Assembly (NCBI RefSeq): GCF_017356245.1
Contig: NZ_JAFMZZ010000001.1
Span: forward strand, 2,974,427 to 3,038,426
Reading direction: 5' to 3'
DNA: 64,000 nt
From: Bordetella petrii
Lineage (GTDB): Bacteria > Pseudomonadota > Gammaproteobacteria > Burkholderiales > Burkholderiaceae_B
Positions 57,016-64,000 of this stretch are shown piece after piece. Under the pieces are notes generated by a model. The model was not told where the DNA came from. It searched no databases and saw nothing but the letters and a program-made list of their open reading frames with translations. A program made the translations under genes and the position numbers. Numbering within the stretch: position 1 is the first letter of the stretch; each line of letters starts with the position of its first letter.

Positions 57016-58361
57016 GTCAGGGTCTCGACACGCAGGCGCGTGACGCTGGAGCGCACGAACGGCAATTGCTCGATGCTGCGGATGGCCTGGTCGACGTTGC
57101 CTTCGACAGCCTGGTGGGTCAGGAAGATGATGTCGGCGCCGCCGATGTGCGACGGCTGCTGGATCATCGAGCCGATGGAAATGCCGCGCTCGGCCAGGAT
57201 GCGGGCAATGTCGGCCAGCACGCCGGGCTGGTCGTCGACGCGCAGGCGCAGGTAATACGAGGTGCTGACCTTGTCGATGGGCAGGATCGCCAGATCGGAC
57301 AGCGCATCGGGCTGGAAGGCCAGGTGCGGCACGCGGTTGCCGGGGTCGGCCGTGTGCAGGCGGGTGACGTCGACCAGGTCGGCCACCACGGCCGAAGCGG
57401 TGGGCTCTTCGCCGGCGCCCTGCCCGTAGTACAGCGTCGGCCCCACGGCGTCGCCGCGCACCAGCACGGCGTTCATGGCGCCCTCGACGTTGGCCAGCAG
57501 GCGCTCGGCCGGCACCAGGGCCGGATGCACGCGCAGCTCGATGCCGTCGGCGCGGCGCTTGGTGATGCCCAGCAGCTTGATGCGGTAGCCCAGGCGCTCG
57601 GCATGCGCGATGTCTTCCTGGGCCAGCTGCGAAATGCCTTCGATGTGGGCCTTGTCGAACTGCACCGGCACGCCGAAGGCCAGCGAAGCCAGCAGCGTCA
57701 GCTTGTGCGCGGCATCCACGCCTTCGACGTCGAAGGTGGGATCGGCTTCGGCGTAGCCCAGGCGCTGGGCCTCGGCCAGCACGTCGGCGAACGGCAGGCC
57801 GCGCGAGCGCATTTCGGACAGGATGAAATTGGTGGTGCCGTTGATGATGCCGGCCACCCATTCGATGCGGTTGGCGGTCAGGCCCTCGCGAATGGCCTTG
57901 ATGATGGGAATGCCGCCGGCGACGGCGGCCTCGAAGGCCACCATGACGCCCTGCGCCGACGCCGCGGCGAAGATCTCGTTGCCGTGCTTGGCCAGCAGCG
58001 CCTTGTTGGCCGTGACCACATGCTTGCGATGCGCGATGGCTTCGAGCACCAGTTCGCGCGCCAGGGTGTCGCCGCCGATGAGCTCGACCACGATGTCGAC
58101 TTCGGGGTCGCGCACCAGCGCGTGCACGTCGGTATCGACCGTGACGGCGTCGCCGACGCGGCTGCGCGCCTTGGCCACGTCGCGCACCGCGACACGGCTG
58201 ATCTCGATGCGCCGGCCGGCGCGGCGGCCGATTTCTTCGGCATTGCGGGCCAGCACGCTCCAGGTGCCGCCGCCCACCACGCCCAGGCCCAGCAGGCCGA
58301 TCTTGATAGGCTTGATTTCGGCGCCGGGCCGCGGATGCTGCAGGGGTATTGCGTTTGTCAT
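57012..58361 (-). CDS. hom: Homoserine dehydrogenase
   Basis: 449 residues: NAD(P)-binding GLLGLGVVGGGTWSVL, catalytic region TANKALLAKHG, NGTTNFILSEM and GYAEADPTFDVEGVDAAHK, and a C-terminal ACT domain (RLRVDDQPGVLADIARILAERGISI) for threonine feedback. Downstream of the aminotransferase gene on the same strand and overlapping thrC, so the three form alaC-hom-thrC. Confidence 0.97.
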   Translation of the reverse strand: MTNAIPLQHPRPGAEIKPIKIGLLGLGVVGGGTWSVLARNAEEIGRRAGRRIEISRVAVRDVAKARSRVGDAVTVDTDVHALVRDPEVDIVVELIGGDTLARELVLEAIAHRKHVVTANKALLAKHGNEIFAAASAQGVMVAFEAAVAGGIPIIKAIREGLTANRIEWVAGIINGTTNFILSEMRSRGLPFADVLAEAQRLGYAEADPTFDVEGVDAAHKLTLLASLAFGVPVQFDKAHIEGISQLAQEDIAHAERLGYRIKLLGITKRRADGIELRVHPALVPAERLLANVEGAMNAVLVRGDAVGPTLYYGQGAGEEPTASAVVADLVDVTRLHTADPGNRVPHLAFQPDALSDLAILPIDKVSTSYYLRLRVDDQPGVLADIARILAERGISIGSMIQQPSHIGGADIIFLTHQAVEGNVDQAIRSIEQLPFVRSSVTRLRVETLT

Positions 58362-58427
58362 CTCAGTTTTCCATTACGCCACGCGCACCCGCGCCGCATG
58401 AAACAGGTGCGGCTCGACCGGGGACGC

Positions 58428-58500
58428 CGCGGAGCCGGCTTTGCCGGTCCGCCAGCGTCGCCCCCTTGAGGGGGAAGCGCGTAGCGCTTCGGGGGTGGGC
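58428..58500. repeat. Double-hairpin intergenic repeat candidate
   Basis: Between hom and the aminotransferase gene. It has GCCGGC-TTT-GCCGG near 58435, then CCCCC-TTGA-GGGGG (58461-58474), immediately followed by AAGCGC-GTA-GCGCTT (58475-58489), then a G-run. The stacked palindromes resemble dispersed intergenic elements of Burkholderiales genomes. It would be transcribed within the alaC-hom-thrC message. Confidence 0.5.
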
Positions 58501-58508
58501 TTCATGCG

Positions 58509-59696
58509 TCATTTCAGGAGGCCGTCCTTGCGGAACATGTCTTTGATGCCTCGCACCGCCTGGCGCGTGCGCTGCTCGTTTTCGATGAGCGCGAAGCGCA
58601 CGTATTCGTCGCCGTATTCGCCGAAGCCGATGCCGGGCGACACCGCGACCTTGGCGTCGGACAGCACGCGCTTGGCGAATTCCAGCGAACCCATGGCGCG
58701 GTAGGGCTCGGGAATCTGCGCCCAGATGTACATGGACGCCTTGGGAATCTCGACATTCCAGCCGGCCTCGTGCAGGCCGCGCACCAGCACGTCGCGGCGG
58801 CTGCGGTACTGCTCGACGACTTCGCTGACGCAGTCTTGCGGGCCGTCGAGCGCGGCGATGGACGCCACCTGGATAGGCGTGAACGTGCCGTAGTCGTGGT
58901 AGCTCTTGATGCGCGCCAGCGCGTTGACGAGCTCGCGGTTGCCCACCATGTAGCCGATGCGCCAGCCAGCCATGTTGTAGCTTTTGCTCATGGTGAAGAA
59001 TTCCACCGCCACGTCGCGCGCGCCGGGCACCTGCATGATGGACGGCGCCACGTAGCCGTCGAAACAGATATCGGCGTAGGCCAGGTCGTGCACCACCAGG
59101 ATGTCGTGCTCTTTGGCCAGCGCCACCACCCGCTCGAAGAACGTCAGGTCGACGCACTGCGCCGTGGGATTGCTGGGGAAGCCCAGGATCATCATCTTGG
59201 GCTTGGGAATCGATTCGCGCACGGCGCGCTCGAGCTCTTCGAAGAAATCCACGCCCGGGGTCATGCGCACCGAACGGATATTGGCGCCGGCGATGACCGC
59301 CCCGTAAATATGAATGGGATAGCTGGGGTTGGGCACCAGCACCGTGTCGCCGCGGTCGAGCGTGGCCAGCATCAGGTGCGCCAGGCCTTCTTTGGACCCG
59401 ATGGTGACGATGGCTTCGCTGTCGGGATCGAATTCGACCGCGTAGCGGCGCTGGTACCAGTCGCAAATCGCCTTGCGCAGACGCGGGATGCCCTTGGATA
59501 CCGAGTAGCCGTGCGTGGTGGGGCGGGTCGAGGCCTCGACCAGCTTGTCGACGATGTGCTTGGGCGTGGGGCCGTCGGGGTTGCCCATGGACATGTCGAT
59601 GATGTCCTCTCCGCGCCGCCGGGCGGCCATCTTGAGCTCGCCGGTGATATTGAACACGTACGGGGGCAGACGCTCGATGCGGGAGAACTTCCTCAT
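58509..59696 (-). CDS. alaC: Aminotransferase class I (AlaC/Aat-like)
   Basis: 395 residues from ATG 59696 (AAGGAA upstream); an ATG at 59750 adds 18 residues. Fold-type I PLP site: [20 protein letters not shown] with the Schiff-base lysine; N-terminus [16 protein letters not shown] and [12 protein letters not shown] typical of the AlaC branch. It probably transaminates glutamate/alanine or an aspartate-family keto acid; in this operon, with hom and thrC, a role in homoserine-linked metabolism is suggested. Symbol by family resemblance only. Confidence 0.85.
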   Translation of the reverse strand: MRKFSRIERLPPYVFNITGELKMAARRRGEDIIDMSMGNPDGPTPKHIVDKLVEASTRPTTHGYSVSKGIPRLRKAICDWYQRRYAVEFDPDSEAIVTIGSKEGLAHLMLATLDRGDTVLVPNPSYPIHIYGAVIAGANIRSVRMTPGVDFFEELERAVRESIPKPKMMILGFPSNPTAQCVDLTFFERVVALAKEHDILVVHDLAYADICFDGYVAPSIMQVPGARDVAVEFFTMSKSYNMAGWRIGYMVGNRELVNALARIKSYHDYGTFTPIQVASIAALDGPQDCVSEVVEQYRSRRDVLVRGLHEAGWNVEIPKASMYIWAQIPEPYRAMGSLEFAKRVLSDAKVAVSPGIGFGEYGDEYVRFALIENEQRTRQAVRGIKDMFRKDGLLK

Positions 59697-59758
59697 GGGA
59701 ATGATTCCTTGGTTAAGGCGGGGAAAACGAGAGGGGTTGCGGTGCAGCAAAACTCAGT

Positions 59759-59787
59759 AATCTAGCGCAAGCAGGCCCAGGCGGCAA
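59759..59787 (-). promoter_or_regulatory. Predicted promoter of alaC-hom-thrC
   Basis: On the minus strand: TTGCCG (59782-59787), 17-nt spacer, TAGATT (59759-59764). Predicted leader about 55 nt before ATG 59696. Confidence 0.5.
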
Positions 59788-59837
59788 ATGGGGATATTCT
59801 GTCCCCAATGCCCGTGGATACCCTGCAACATGGGCTC

Positions 59838-59861
59838 ATTCCGATGCGCTATGATCGGAAT
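59838..59861. promoter_or_regulatory. Inverted repeat between alaC and the Mth938-bcp-phoH-pdxA run
   Basis: Perfect 8-bp arms ATTCCGAT and ATCGGAAT, 8-nt spacer. It overlaps a TATGAT that could be the -10 of the plus-strand genes and lies between the divergent units, so it is a good operator candidate for an unknown regulator. Confidence 0.45.
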
Positions 59862-59880
59862 CATAAAGCCGGAGTTTTTA

Positions 59881-60339
59881 TTGAAGCTGCACACCGACCC
59901 TGCATCGGCCCTGAATACCGTTACCGCCTACGGTGACGGCTATATCGAGGTCAACCAGGTACGATTTTCCCACGCGGTAGCCTTTGGCCCCGAAGGCGCC
60001 GTTGCCGAATGGCCGGTCCAGGCCGCCACCGACATCACCCCCGCCCTGCTCCAGCAGGCCGCCGGCCTGACCGAGGCCCCGCGCGACCCCATGGCGTTCC
60101 TGGATGCCCCCGAAACGGCCGCCCCCACGGCCGGCCAGGGCCCGGAAGTGCTGCTGGTGGGCACGGGCAGCCGGCAGCGGCTGCTGGGCCAGCAAGTGTT
60201 GCGCCCCCTGCTGGCGGCCGGCATCGGCGTCGAGGTCATGGATACCCAGGCGGCCGCCCGCACCTACAACATCCTGATGGCAGAAGGCCGGCGCGTGGTC
60301 GTCGCGCTGCTGCCCACCCAAGGAGATACCCCCGCATGA
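59881..60339 (+). CDS. Mth938-like domain protein (AAMDC family)
   Basis: 152 residues from a TTG at 59881 with GGAG upstream; the ATG at 59788 would add 31 residues with no support. Conserved block LNTVTAYGDGYIEVNQVRFSHAVAF and the C-terminal VLLVGTGSRQRLLGQQVL match the small Mth938/AAMDC proteins of unknown function, often linked to respiratory-complex assembly genes. Its stop overlaps bcp by 4 nt. Unusual TTG start. Confidence 0.8.
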   Translation: MKLHTDPASALNTVTAYGDGYIEVNQVRFSHAVAFGPEGAVAEWPVQAATDITPALLQQAAGLTEAPRDPMAFLDAPETAAPTAGQGPEVLLVGTGSRQRLLGQQVLRPLLAAGIGVEVMDTQAAARTYNILMAEGRRVVVALLPTQGDTPA

Positions 60340-60800
60340 CGCCGCACATAGGCAAGCCCGCGCCGCAATTCACCGCCGAAAGCACGATCGGCCCCATCAG
60401 CCTCGAACAGTGCCGCGGCCGCGCCGTGATTCTGTATTTTTATCCCAAAGACAACACCCCCGGCTGCACCACCGAAAGCCAGGATTTCCGCGACCTGCAC
60501 GCCGATTTTCTGTCGGCCGGGGCCGTGGTGGTGGGCATTTCGCGCGACTCGCTGAAATCGCACCAGAATTTCCAGACCAAGTACCAGTTGCCCTTCCCTC
60601 TTATTTCAGACACGGACGAAACGGTATGCAATCTGTACGGCGTCATCAAGCAGAAGAATATGTACGGTAAACAGGTACGCGGCATCGAACGCAGCACGTT
60701 TCTGGTCGATGCCGAGGGCCGCCTGGTGCAGGAATGGCGCGGGGTCAAGGTGCCCAACCACGCCAGCGAAGTGCTGCAGGCCGCCCGCAGTATCGGTTGA
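60336..60800 (+). CDS. bcp: Peroxiredoxin Bcp (bacterioferritin comigratory protein / PrxQ)
   Basis: 154 residues. Peroxidatic Cys in YPKDNTPGCTTESQDF; the resolving Cys arrangement is that of atypical 2-Cys or 1-Cys PrxQ. AGGAG ribosome site, ATGA overlap with the preceding gene. It reduces organic peroxides and H2O2. 57 nt before phoH. Confidence 0.95.
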   Translation: MTPHIGKPAPQFTAESTIGPISLEQCRGRAVILYFYPKDNTPGCTTESQDFRDLHADFLSAGAVVVGISRDSLKSHQNFQTKYQLPFPLISDTDETVCNLYGVIKQKNMYGKQVRGIERSTFLVDAEGRLVQEWRGVKVPNHASEVLQAARSIG

Positions 60801-60857
60801 ACCCGTACTGGAATCATCGTCAGGCGCTATAGCCGGCCCCACAGGAGAATCACCTAT

Positions 60858-62510
60858 ATGCCGCTACCGAAGTTGCCCTCCCGACCCGCAGCCATCCTGA
60901 CATTCCCCTCGGGCGAAGCCGCCCGAAGCAAGACCCGGCCGGCCAAGCGTGCCGAACCGGCCGCTCCCGCCCCCGCCGCAAAACCGCTGCCGGTGCAGCC
61001 CGAACTCGACGGCTTCAAGCCGCAGGCCGCCGCCAGCGCGGCCGTTCCCGCCCCCGCGCCGGTGGCCGCCGTCCGTCCGGCCAAGCCGGCCCCCGCCGCG
61101 GCGCGCAAGCCCAAGACCCGCGCCCAGCAGGCGGCCCGCAAGCTGTTCGTGCTGGACACCAACGTGCTGCTGCACGATCCGTCGTCGCTGTTCCGCTTCG
61201 AAGAACACGACATCTTCCTGCCCATGATGACGCTGGAAGAGCTCGACCACCAGAAAAAGGGCATGTCGGAAGTGGCGCGCAATGCGCGCCAGGTCAGCCG
61301 CTCGCTGGACGCGCTGGTGCACGACGCCAGGCAGCTCGATGACGGCCTGGAACTGAGCGCGCTGGGCAACAAGGATGCCACCGGCCGCCTGTTGTTCCAG
61401 ACCACGGCCATTCACAGCACCCTGCCGTCGGACCTGCCCATGGGCAAGGCCGACAACCAGATCCTGGGAGTGGTGCGCGCCCTGCAAGAGAAATTCCCGC
61501 AGCGCGAAGTCGTGCTGGTGTCCAAGGACATCAACATGCGCCTGAAGGCCCGCACGCTGGGCATGGCGGCCGAGGACTACTACAACGACCACGTCCTGGA
61601 AGACACCGACCTGATGTATTCGGGCGTGATGCAGCTGCCCGAAGACTTCTGGAACCGCCACGGCAAAGACGTGGAGTCCTGGCAGCAGGGCGGCACCACG
61701 TTCTACCGCGTGCACGGGCCGCTGTGTTCGCAGTTCATGGTGAACCAGTTCGTTTACTTCGAAGGTCAGATGCCGCTGTATGCGCAGGTGCGCGAGGTCA
61801 GCGGCAAGACCGCCGTGCTGGCCACGCTGCGCGACTACACCCACGGCAAGAACAATGTGTGGGGCATCACCGCGCGCAACCGCGAACAGAACTTCGCCCT
61901 GAACCTGCTGATGAACCCCGATTGCGACTTCGTGTCGCTGCTGGGCCAGGCCGGCACCGGCAAGACCCTGCTGGCCCTGGCGGCGGGCATTACGCAAGTG
62001 CTGGAAACCAAGCGCTACACCGAAATCATCATGACGCGCGTCACGGTGCCGGTGGGCGAAGACATCGGCTTCCTGCCCGGCACCGAAGAAGAAAAGATGC
62101 TGCCCTGGATGGGCGCGCTGGAAGACAACCTGGACGTGCTCAACATGGGCGATGGCGACGGCGGCGACTGGGGCCGCGCGGCCACCATGGACCTGATCCG
62201 CTCGCGCATCAAGGTGAAATCGCTGAACTTCATGCGCGGCCGCACCTTCCTAAACAAGTACCTGATCATCGACGAGGCGCAGAACCTGACGCCCAAGCAG
62301 ATGAAGACCCTGGTCACCCGGGCCGGCCCGGGCACCAAGGTGGTGTGCCTGGGCAACGTGGCGCAGATCGACACCCCCTACCTTACCGAGGGCAGTTCGG
62401 GCCTGACCTTCGTGGTGGACCGCTTCAAGGGGTGGCCGCACGCCGGCCACGTCACGCTGCAGCGCGGCGAACGCTCGCGCCTGGCCGATTATGCGGGCGA
62501 CGTCCTGTAA
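60858..62510 (+). CDS. PIN-PhoH fusion (PhoH2-type) with Pro/Ala linker
   Basis: 550 residues. An Ala/Pro/Lys-rich low-complexity N-terminus (residues about 15-92) precedes a PIN domain (LFVLDTNVLLHDPSSLFRFEEHDIFLPMMTLEELDHQKKG, with acidic metal ligands), then the PhoH ATPase domain: Walker A LLGQAGTGKTLLALAAG and Walker B YLIIDEAQNLTP. PhoH2 proteins are RNA helicase-endonucleases. The N-terminal linker is longer than in most PhoH2. It ends in TAATG overlapping pdxA. Confidence 0.93.
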   Translation: MPLPKLPSRPAAILTFPSGEAARSKTRPAKRAEPAAPAPAAKPLPVQPELDGFKPQAAASAAVPAPAPVAAVRPAKPAPAAARKPKTRAQQAARKLFVLDTNVLLHDPSSLFRFEEHDIFLPMMTLEELDHQKKGMSEVARNARQVSRSLDALVHDARQLDDGLELSALGNKDATGRLLFQTTAIHSTLPSDLPMGKADNQILGVVRALQEKFPQREVVLVSKDINMRLKARTLGMAAEDYYNDHVLEDTDLMYSGVMQLPEDFWNRHGKDVESWQQGGTTFYRVHGPLCSQFMVNQFVYFEGQMPLYAQVREVSGKTAVLATLRDYTHGKNNVWGITARNREQNFALNLLMNPDCDFVSLLGQAGTGKTLLALAAGITQVLETKRYTEIIMTRVTVPVGEDIGFLPGTEEEKMLPWMGALEDNLDVLNMGDGDGGDWGRAATMDLIRSRIKVKSLNFMRGRTFLNKYLIIDEAQNLTPKQMKTLVTRAGPGTKVVCLGNVAQIDTPYLTEGSSGLTFVVDRFKGWPHAGHVTLQRGERSRLADYAGDVL

Positions 62511-63490
62511 TGCATGAGCATGCGCCGGTCGGCATCACCATGGGCGATGCCGCCGGCATCGGCCCGGAAATCGTCGTCAAGGCCTGTGCGCAGGGCCTGA
62601 AGGCACCGGCGGTCGTGTATGGCGACGCCGATGCCATGCGACGCGCCGCTGCGCTGCTGGGTGCGCGCCTGGACATTGCCGAGATCGACGATGCCGGCCA
62701 GGCCCGGGGCGGCCCGGGCCGCATCGAGGTGGTGTCCTGCGCGGCGCCGCTGCCCGCCGGCCTGCCAGCCGGCCGCGCCAGCGCCGCCGCGGGCCAGGCC
62801 GCCTACGATTACCTGTGCGCGGCCATCGACGACGCCCAGGCCGGCCGCATCCGCGCCATTGTCACCGCCCCGCTGAGCAAGCATTCCATGCACCTGGCCG
62901 GCATCGACCAGCCGGGCCACACCGAGATCCTGGCCGAGCGCTCGCACACGGCCGATTTCGCCATGATGCTGGCCAACGATGAATTGCGCGTGCTGCTGGT
63001 CACCATTCACATGGCGCTGGCGGACGTGCCGCGCGCCATCACGCCCCAGGCCGAGGCGCGCGCGATGAAGCTGGCCGACCGGGCCTGCCGCCAGATGGGC
63101 ATCGCCAGGCCGCGCATCGCCGTGACCGGCCTGAACCCGCACGCCGGCGAAGACGGCAAGTTCGGGCGCGAAGACCTGGACATCATCGCGCCGGCCATCG
63201 CCCAGGCGCGCGCCGACGGCCTGGACGTCTCGGGCCCCTGGCCCGGCGACACCGTCTTCATGCGCGCCCGGCGCGGCGAGTTCGATATCGTGGTGGCGCA
63301 GTACCACGACCAGGGCCTGATCCCGGTGAAGTACCTGGGCGTGGACCAGGGCGTCAACGTCACCGTCGGCCTGCCCTTCGTGCGCACCAGCGTCGACCAC
63401 GGCACCGCCTTCGACATCGCCTGGAAGGGCGTGGCCGACCATTCCTCACTAGTCGCCGCCTTCGACCTGGCGCTGGCCATGACGCCTTAG
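62510..63490 (+). CDS. 4-hydroxythreonine-4-phosphate dehydrogenase family (PdxA/PdxA2)
   Basis: 326 residues. Starts ITMGDAAGIGPEIVVKA; metal and substrate residues in APLSKHSMHLAG, GHTEILAERSHT, VTGLNPHAGEDGKFG and YHDQGLIPVKYLGVDQGVNVTVGLPFVRTSVDHGTAFDIAWKG. It belongs to the PdxA family. I do not assign PdxA versus PdxA2 (D-threonate/D-erythronate 4-phosphate branch); the absence of pdxJ or ksgA neighbours leaves this open. Overlaps phoH by 1 nt. Confidence 0.88.
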   Translation: MHEHAPVGITMGDAAGIGPEIVVKACAQGLKAPAVVYGDADAMRRAAALLGARLDIAEIDDAGQARGGPGRIEVVSCAAPLPAGLPAGRASAAAGQAAYDYLCAAIDDAQAGRIRAIVTAPLSKHSMHLAGIDQPGHTEILAERSHTADFAMMLANDELRVLLVTIHMALADVPRAITPQAEARAMKLADRACRQMGIARPRIAVTGLNPHAGEDGKFGREDLDIIAPAIAQARADGLDVSGPWPGDTVFMRARRGEFDIVVAQYHDQGLIPVKYLGVDQGVNVTVGLPFVRTSVDHGTAFDIAWKGVADHSSLVAAFDLALAMTP

Positions 63491-63513
63491 CATCCGGGTG
63501 TCTTCAGGCCATC

Positions 63514-63544
63514 GGTGTCCGACACCCTGGGGGAGTCGGACACC
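63514..63544 (+). repeat. 10-bp-arm hairpin behind pdxA (copy B of a covarying element)
   Basis: In the pdxA direction the arms are GGTGTCCGAC and GTCGGACACC, perfectly complementary, with an 11-nt loop beginning ACC and ending GGA. Relative to the copy behind rnr, position 7 of the left arm is C instead of T and its partner G instead of A. It begins 24 nt after the pdxA stop and has no T-tract. Confidence 0.7.
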
Positions 63545-63697
63545 TTGGTGATTTGAATCCGCGCGGGACGGGGCCAAACGCAAACCCGATCACAAGCCCC
63601 GCTCCTAACAGCAGCCTGAACACCCGCGCCCGGCAGGCCGTCTACAATACCGCCCTTTGGCCGCCGCCCGGCCGCAGTCTGCCAGCAACCGCCTTCC

Positions 63698-64000
63698 ATG
63701 TCCCGCTACGCCCGCTTCCTGCCCGACCGCTTCACGCTGTTCCTCATCATCACCGTCCTGCTCGCCAGCGTGCTGCCCGCCCACGGCAAGGGGATCGTGG
63801 CATTTACCTGGATCACCAACATCGGCATCGCCCTGCTGTTCTTCCTGCACGGCGCGCGGCTGCCGCGCGAAGCCATCGTTGCCGGCTTCACTCACTGGCG
63901 GCTGCACCTGACGATCTTCTCGGCCACCTTCATCATGTTTCCGCTGCTGGGCGTGGCCCTCAAGCCCGTGCTGCAGCCCCTGGTCACCCCCGAGCTCTAC
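63698..64000 (+). CDS. Bile acid:sodium symporter (BASS) family transporter (5' part)
   Basis: 101 residues of the N-terminus, cut by the right edge. Three membrane helices are present (FTLFLIITVLLASVLPAHG; FTWITNIGIALLFFLHGARL; LTIFSATFIMFPLLGVALKPVLQPLV), with the SBF-like motif GIALLFFLHGARL of the YfeH/PSE7-like branch. Substrate unknown. Confidence 0.85.
   Translation, partial: MSRYARFLPDRFTLFLIITVLLASVLPAHGKGIVAFTWITNIGIALLFFLHGARLPREAIVAGFTHWRLHLTIFSATFIMFPLLGVALKPVLQPLVTPELY

Overview
The window is chromosomal DNA from a high-GC betaproteobacterium, most likely Alcaligenaceae (Bordetella or Achromobacter). Evidence for this: a TctC/Bug-type solute-binding protein with a divergent LysR regulator, an H-NS protein of the BpH3 type, a RegB/RegA redox pair beside a bo3 oxidase, a Fur-box tonB-exbB-exbD operon, and AT-poor codon use throughout. 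It is densely packed core genome. I see no prophage, insertion sequence, CRISPR array or plasmid function.

Layout. 1-2.7 kb: tonB-exbB-exbD behind a Fur box, and a SelW-like protein. 2.9-8.8 kb: regB-regA, then cyoABCD; the gap between them holds two perfect GCGAC-N5-GTCGC palindromes that fit RegA/PrrA sites. 8.9-16.3 kb: tRNA-Val, hupB, piuC, metZ, rlmB, rnr, and two identical tRNA-Leu(CAG) genes flanking a DTW-domain gene. 16.3-25.6 kb: acetyltransferase, AEC carrier, ArsB-like transporter, FMN-binding glutamate-synthase-like protein, a PLD-family lipoprotein with its partner, the ergothioneine genes egtD-egtB, and a CAU tRNA. 25.7-34.8 kb: small hypotheticals, AI-2E exporter family, DUF3053-type lipoprotein, cytochrome b561 convergent with cytochrome c', purB, GST, TauE/SafE and mnmA. 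34.8-40.8 kb: LysR/Bug pair, N-formylglutamate amidohydrolase family, and pntAA-pntAB-pntB. 40.9-46.2 kb: a D-2-hydroxyacid/glycolate oxidation operon (dld-like, glcD, glcE, glcF). 46.3-51.2 kb: aroG with an attenuator leader, tldD, nitrilase, H-NS, DUF4136 lipoprotein. 51.4-64 kb: pepN, fbp, a small lipoprotein, alaC-hom-thrC, a Mth938-bcp-phoH-pdxA run, and the start of a bile-acid-symporter-family gene cut by the window edge.

The most notable regulatory signal lies upstream of aroG (DAHP synthase). An unannotated 27-codon peptide with a Phe/Tyr run is followed by an intrinsic terminator just before the aroG start, and an alternative pairing partner sits inside the peptide. This is a complete transcription-attenuation layout. 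Other notable signals are a 55-nt inverted repeat at the predicted 5' end of the hupB transcript, a pair of co-varying 10-bp hairpins directly behind rnr and pdxA, and a near-consensus sigma-70 promoter with a leader of about 330 nt ahead of a 98-residue hypothetical gene.

Functional themes. Redox and energy: RegBA, bo3 oxidase, transhydrogenase, glycolate and lactate dehydrogenases, b561/c'. Amino acid synthesis: aroG, metZ, hom, thrC, alaC. RNA biology: rnr, rlmB, mnmA, DTW, phoH-PIN. Coordinates and functions were read from the sequence without database searches; gene symbols are given only where motifs and full-length similarity to known families were clear.
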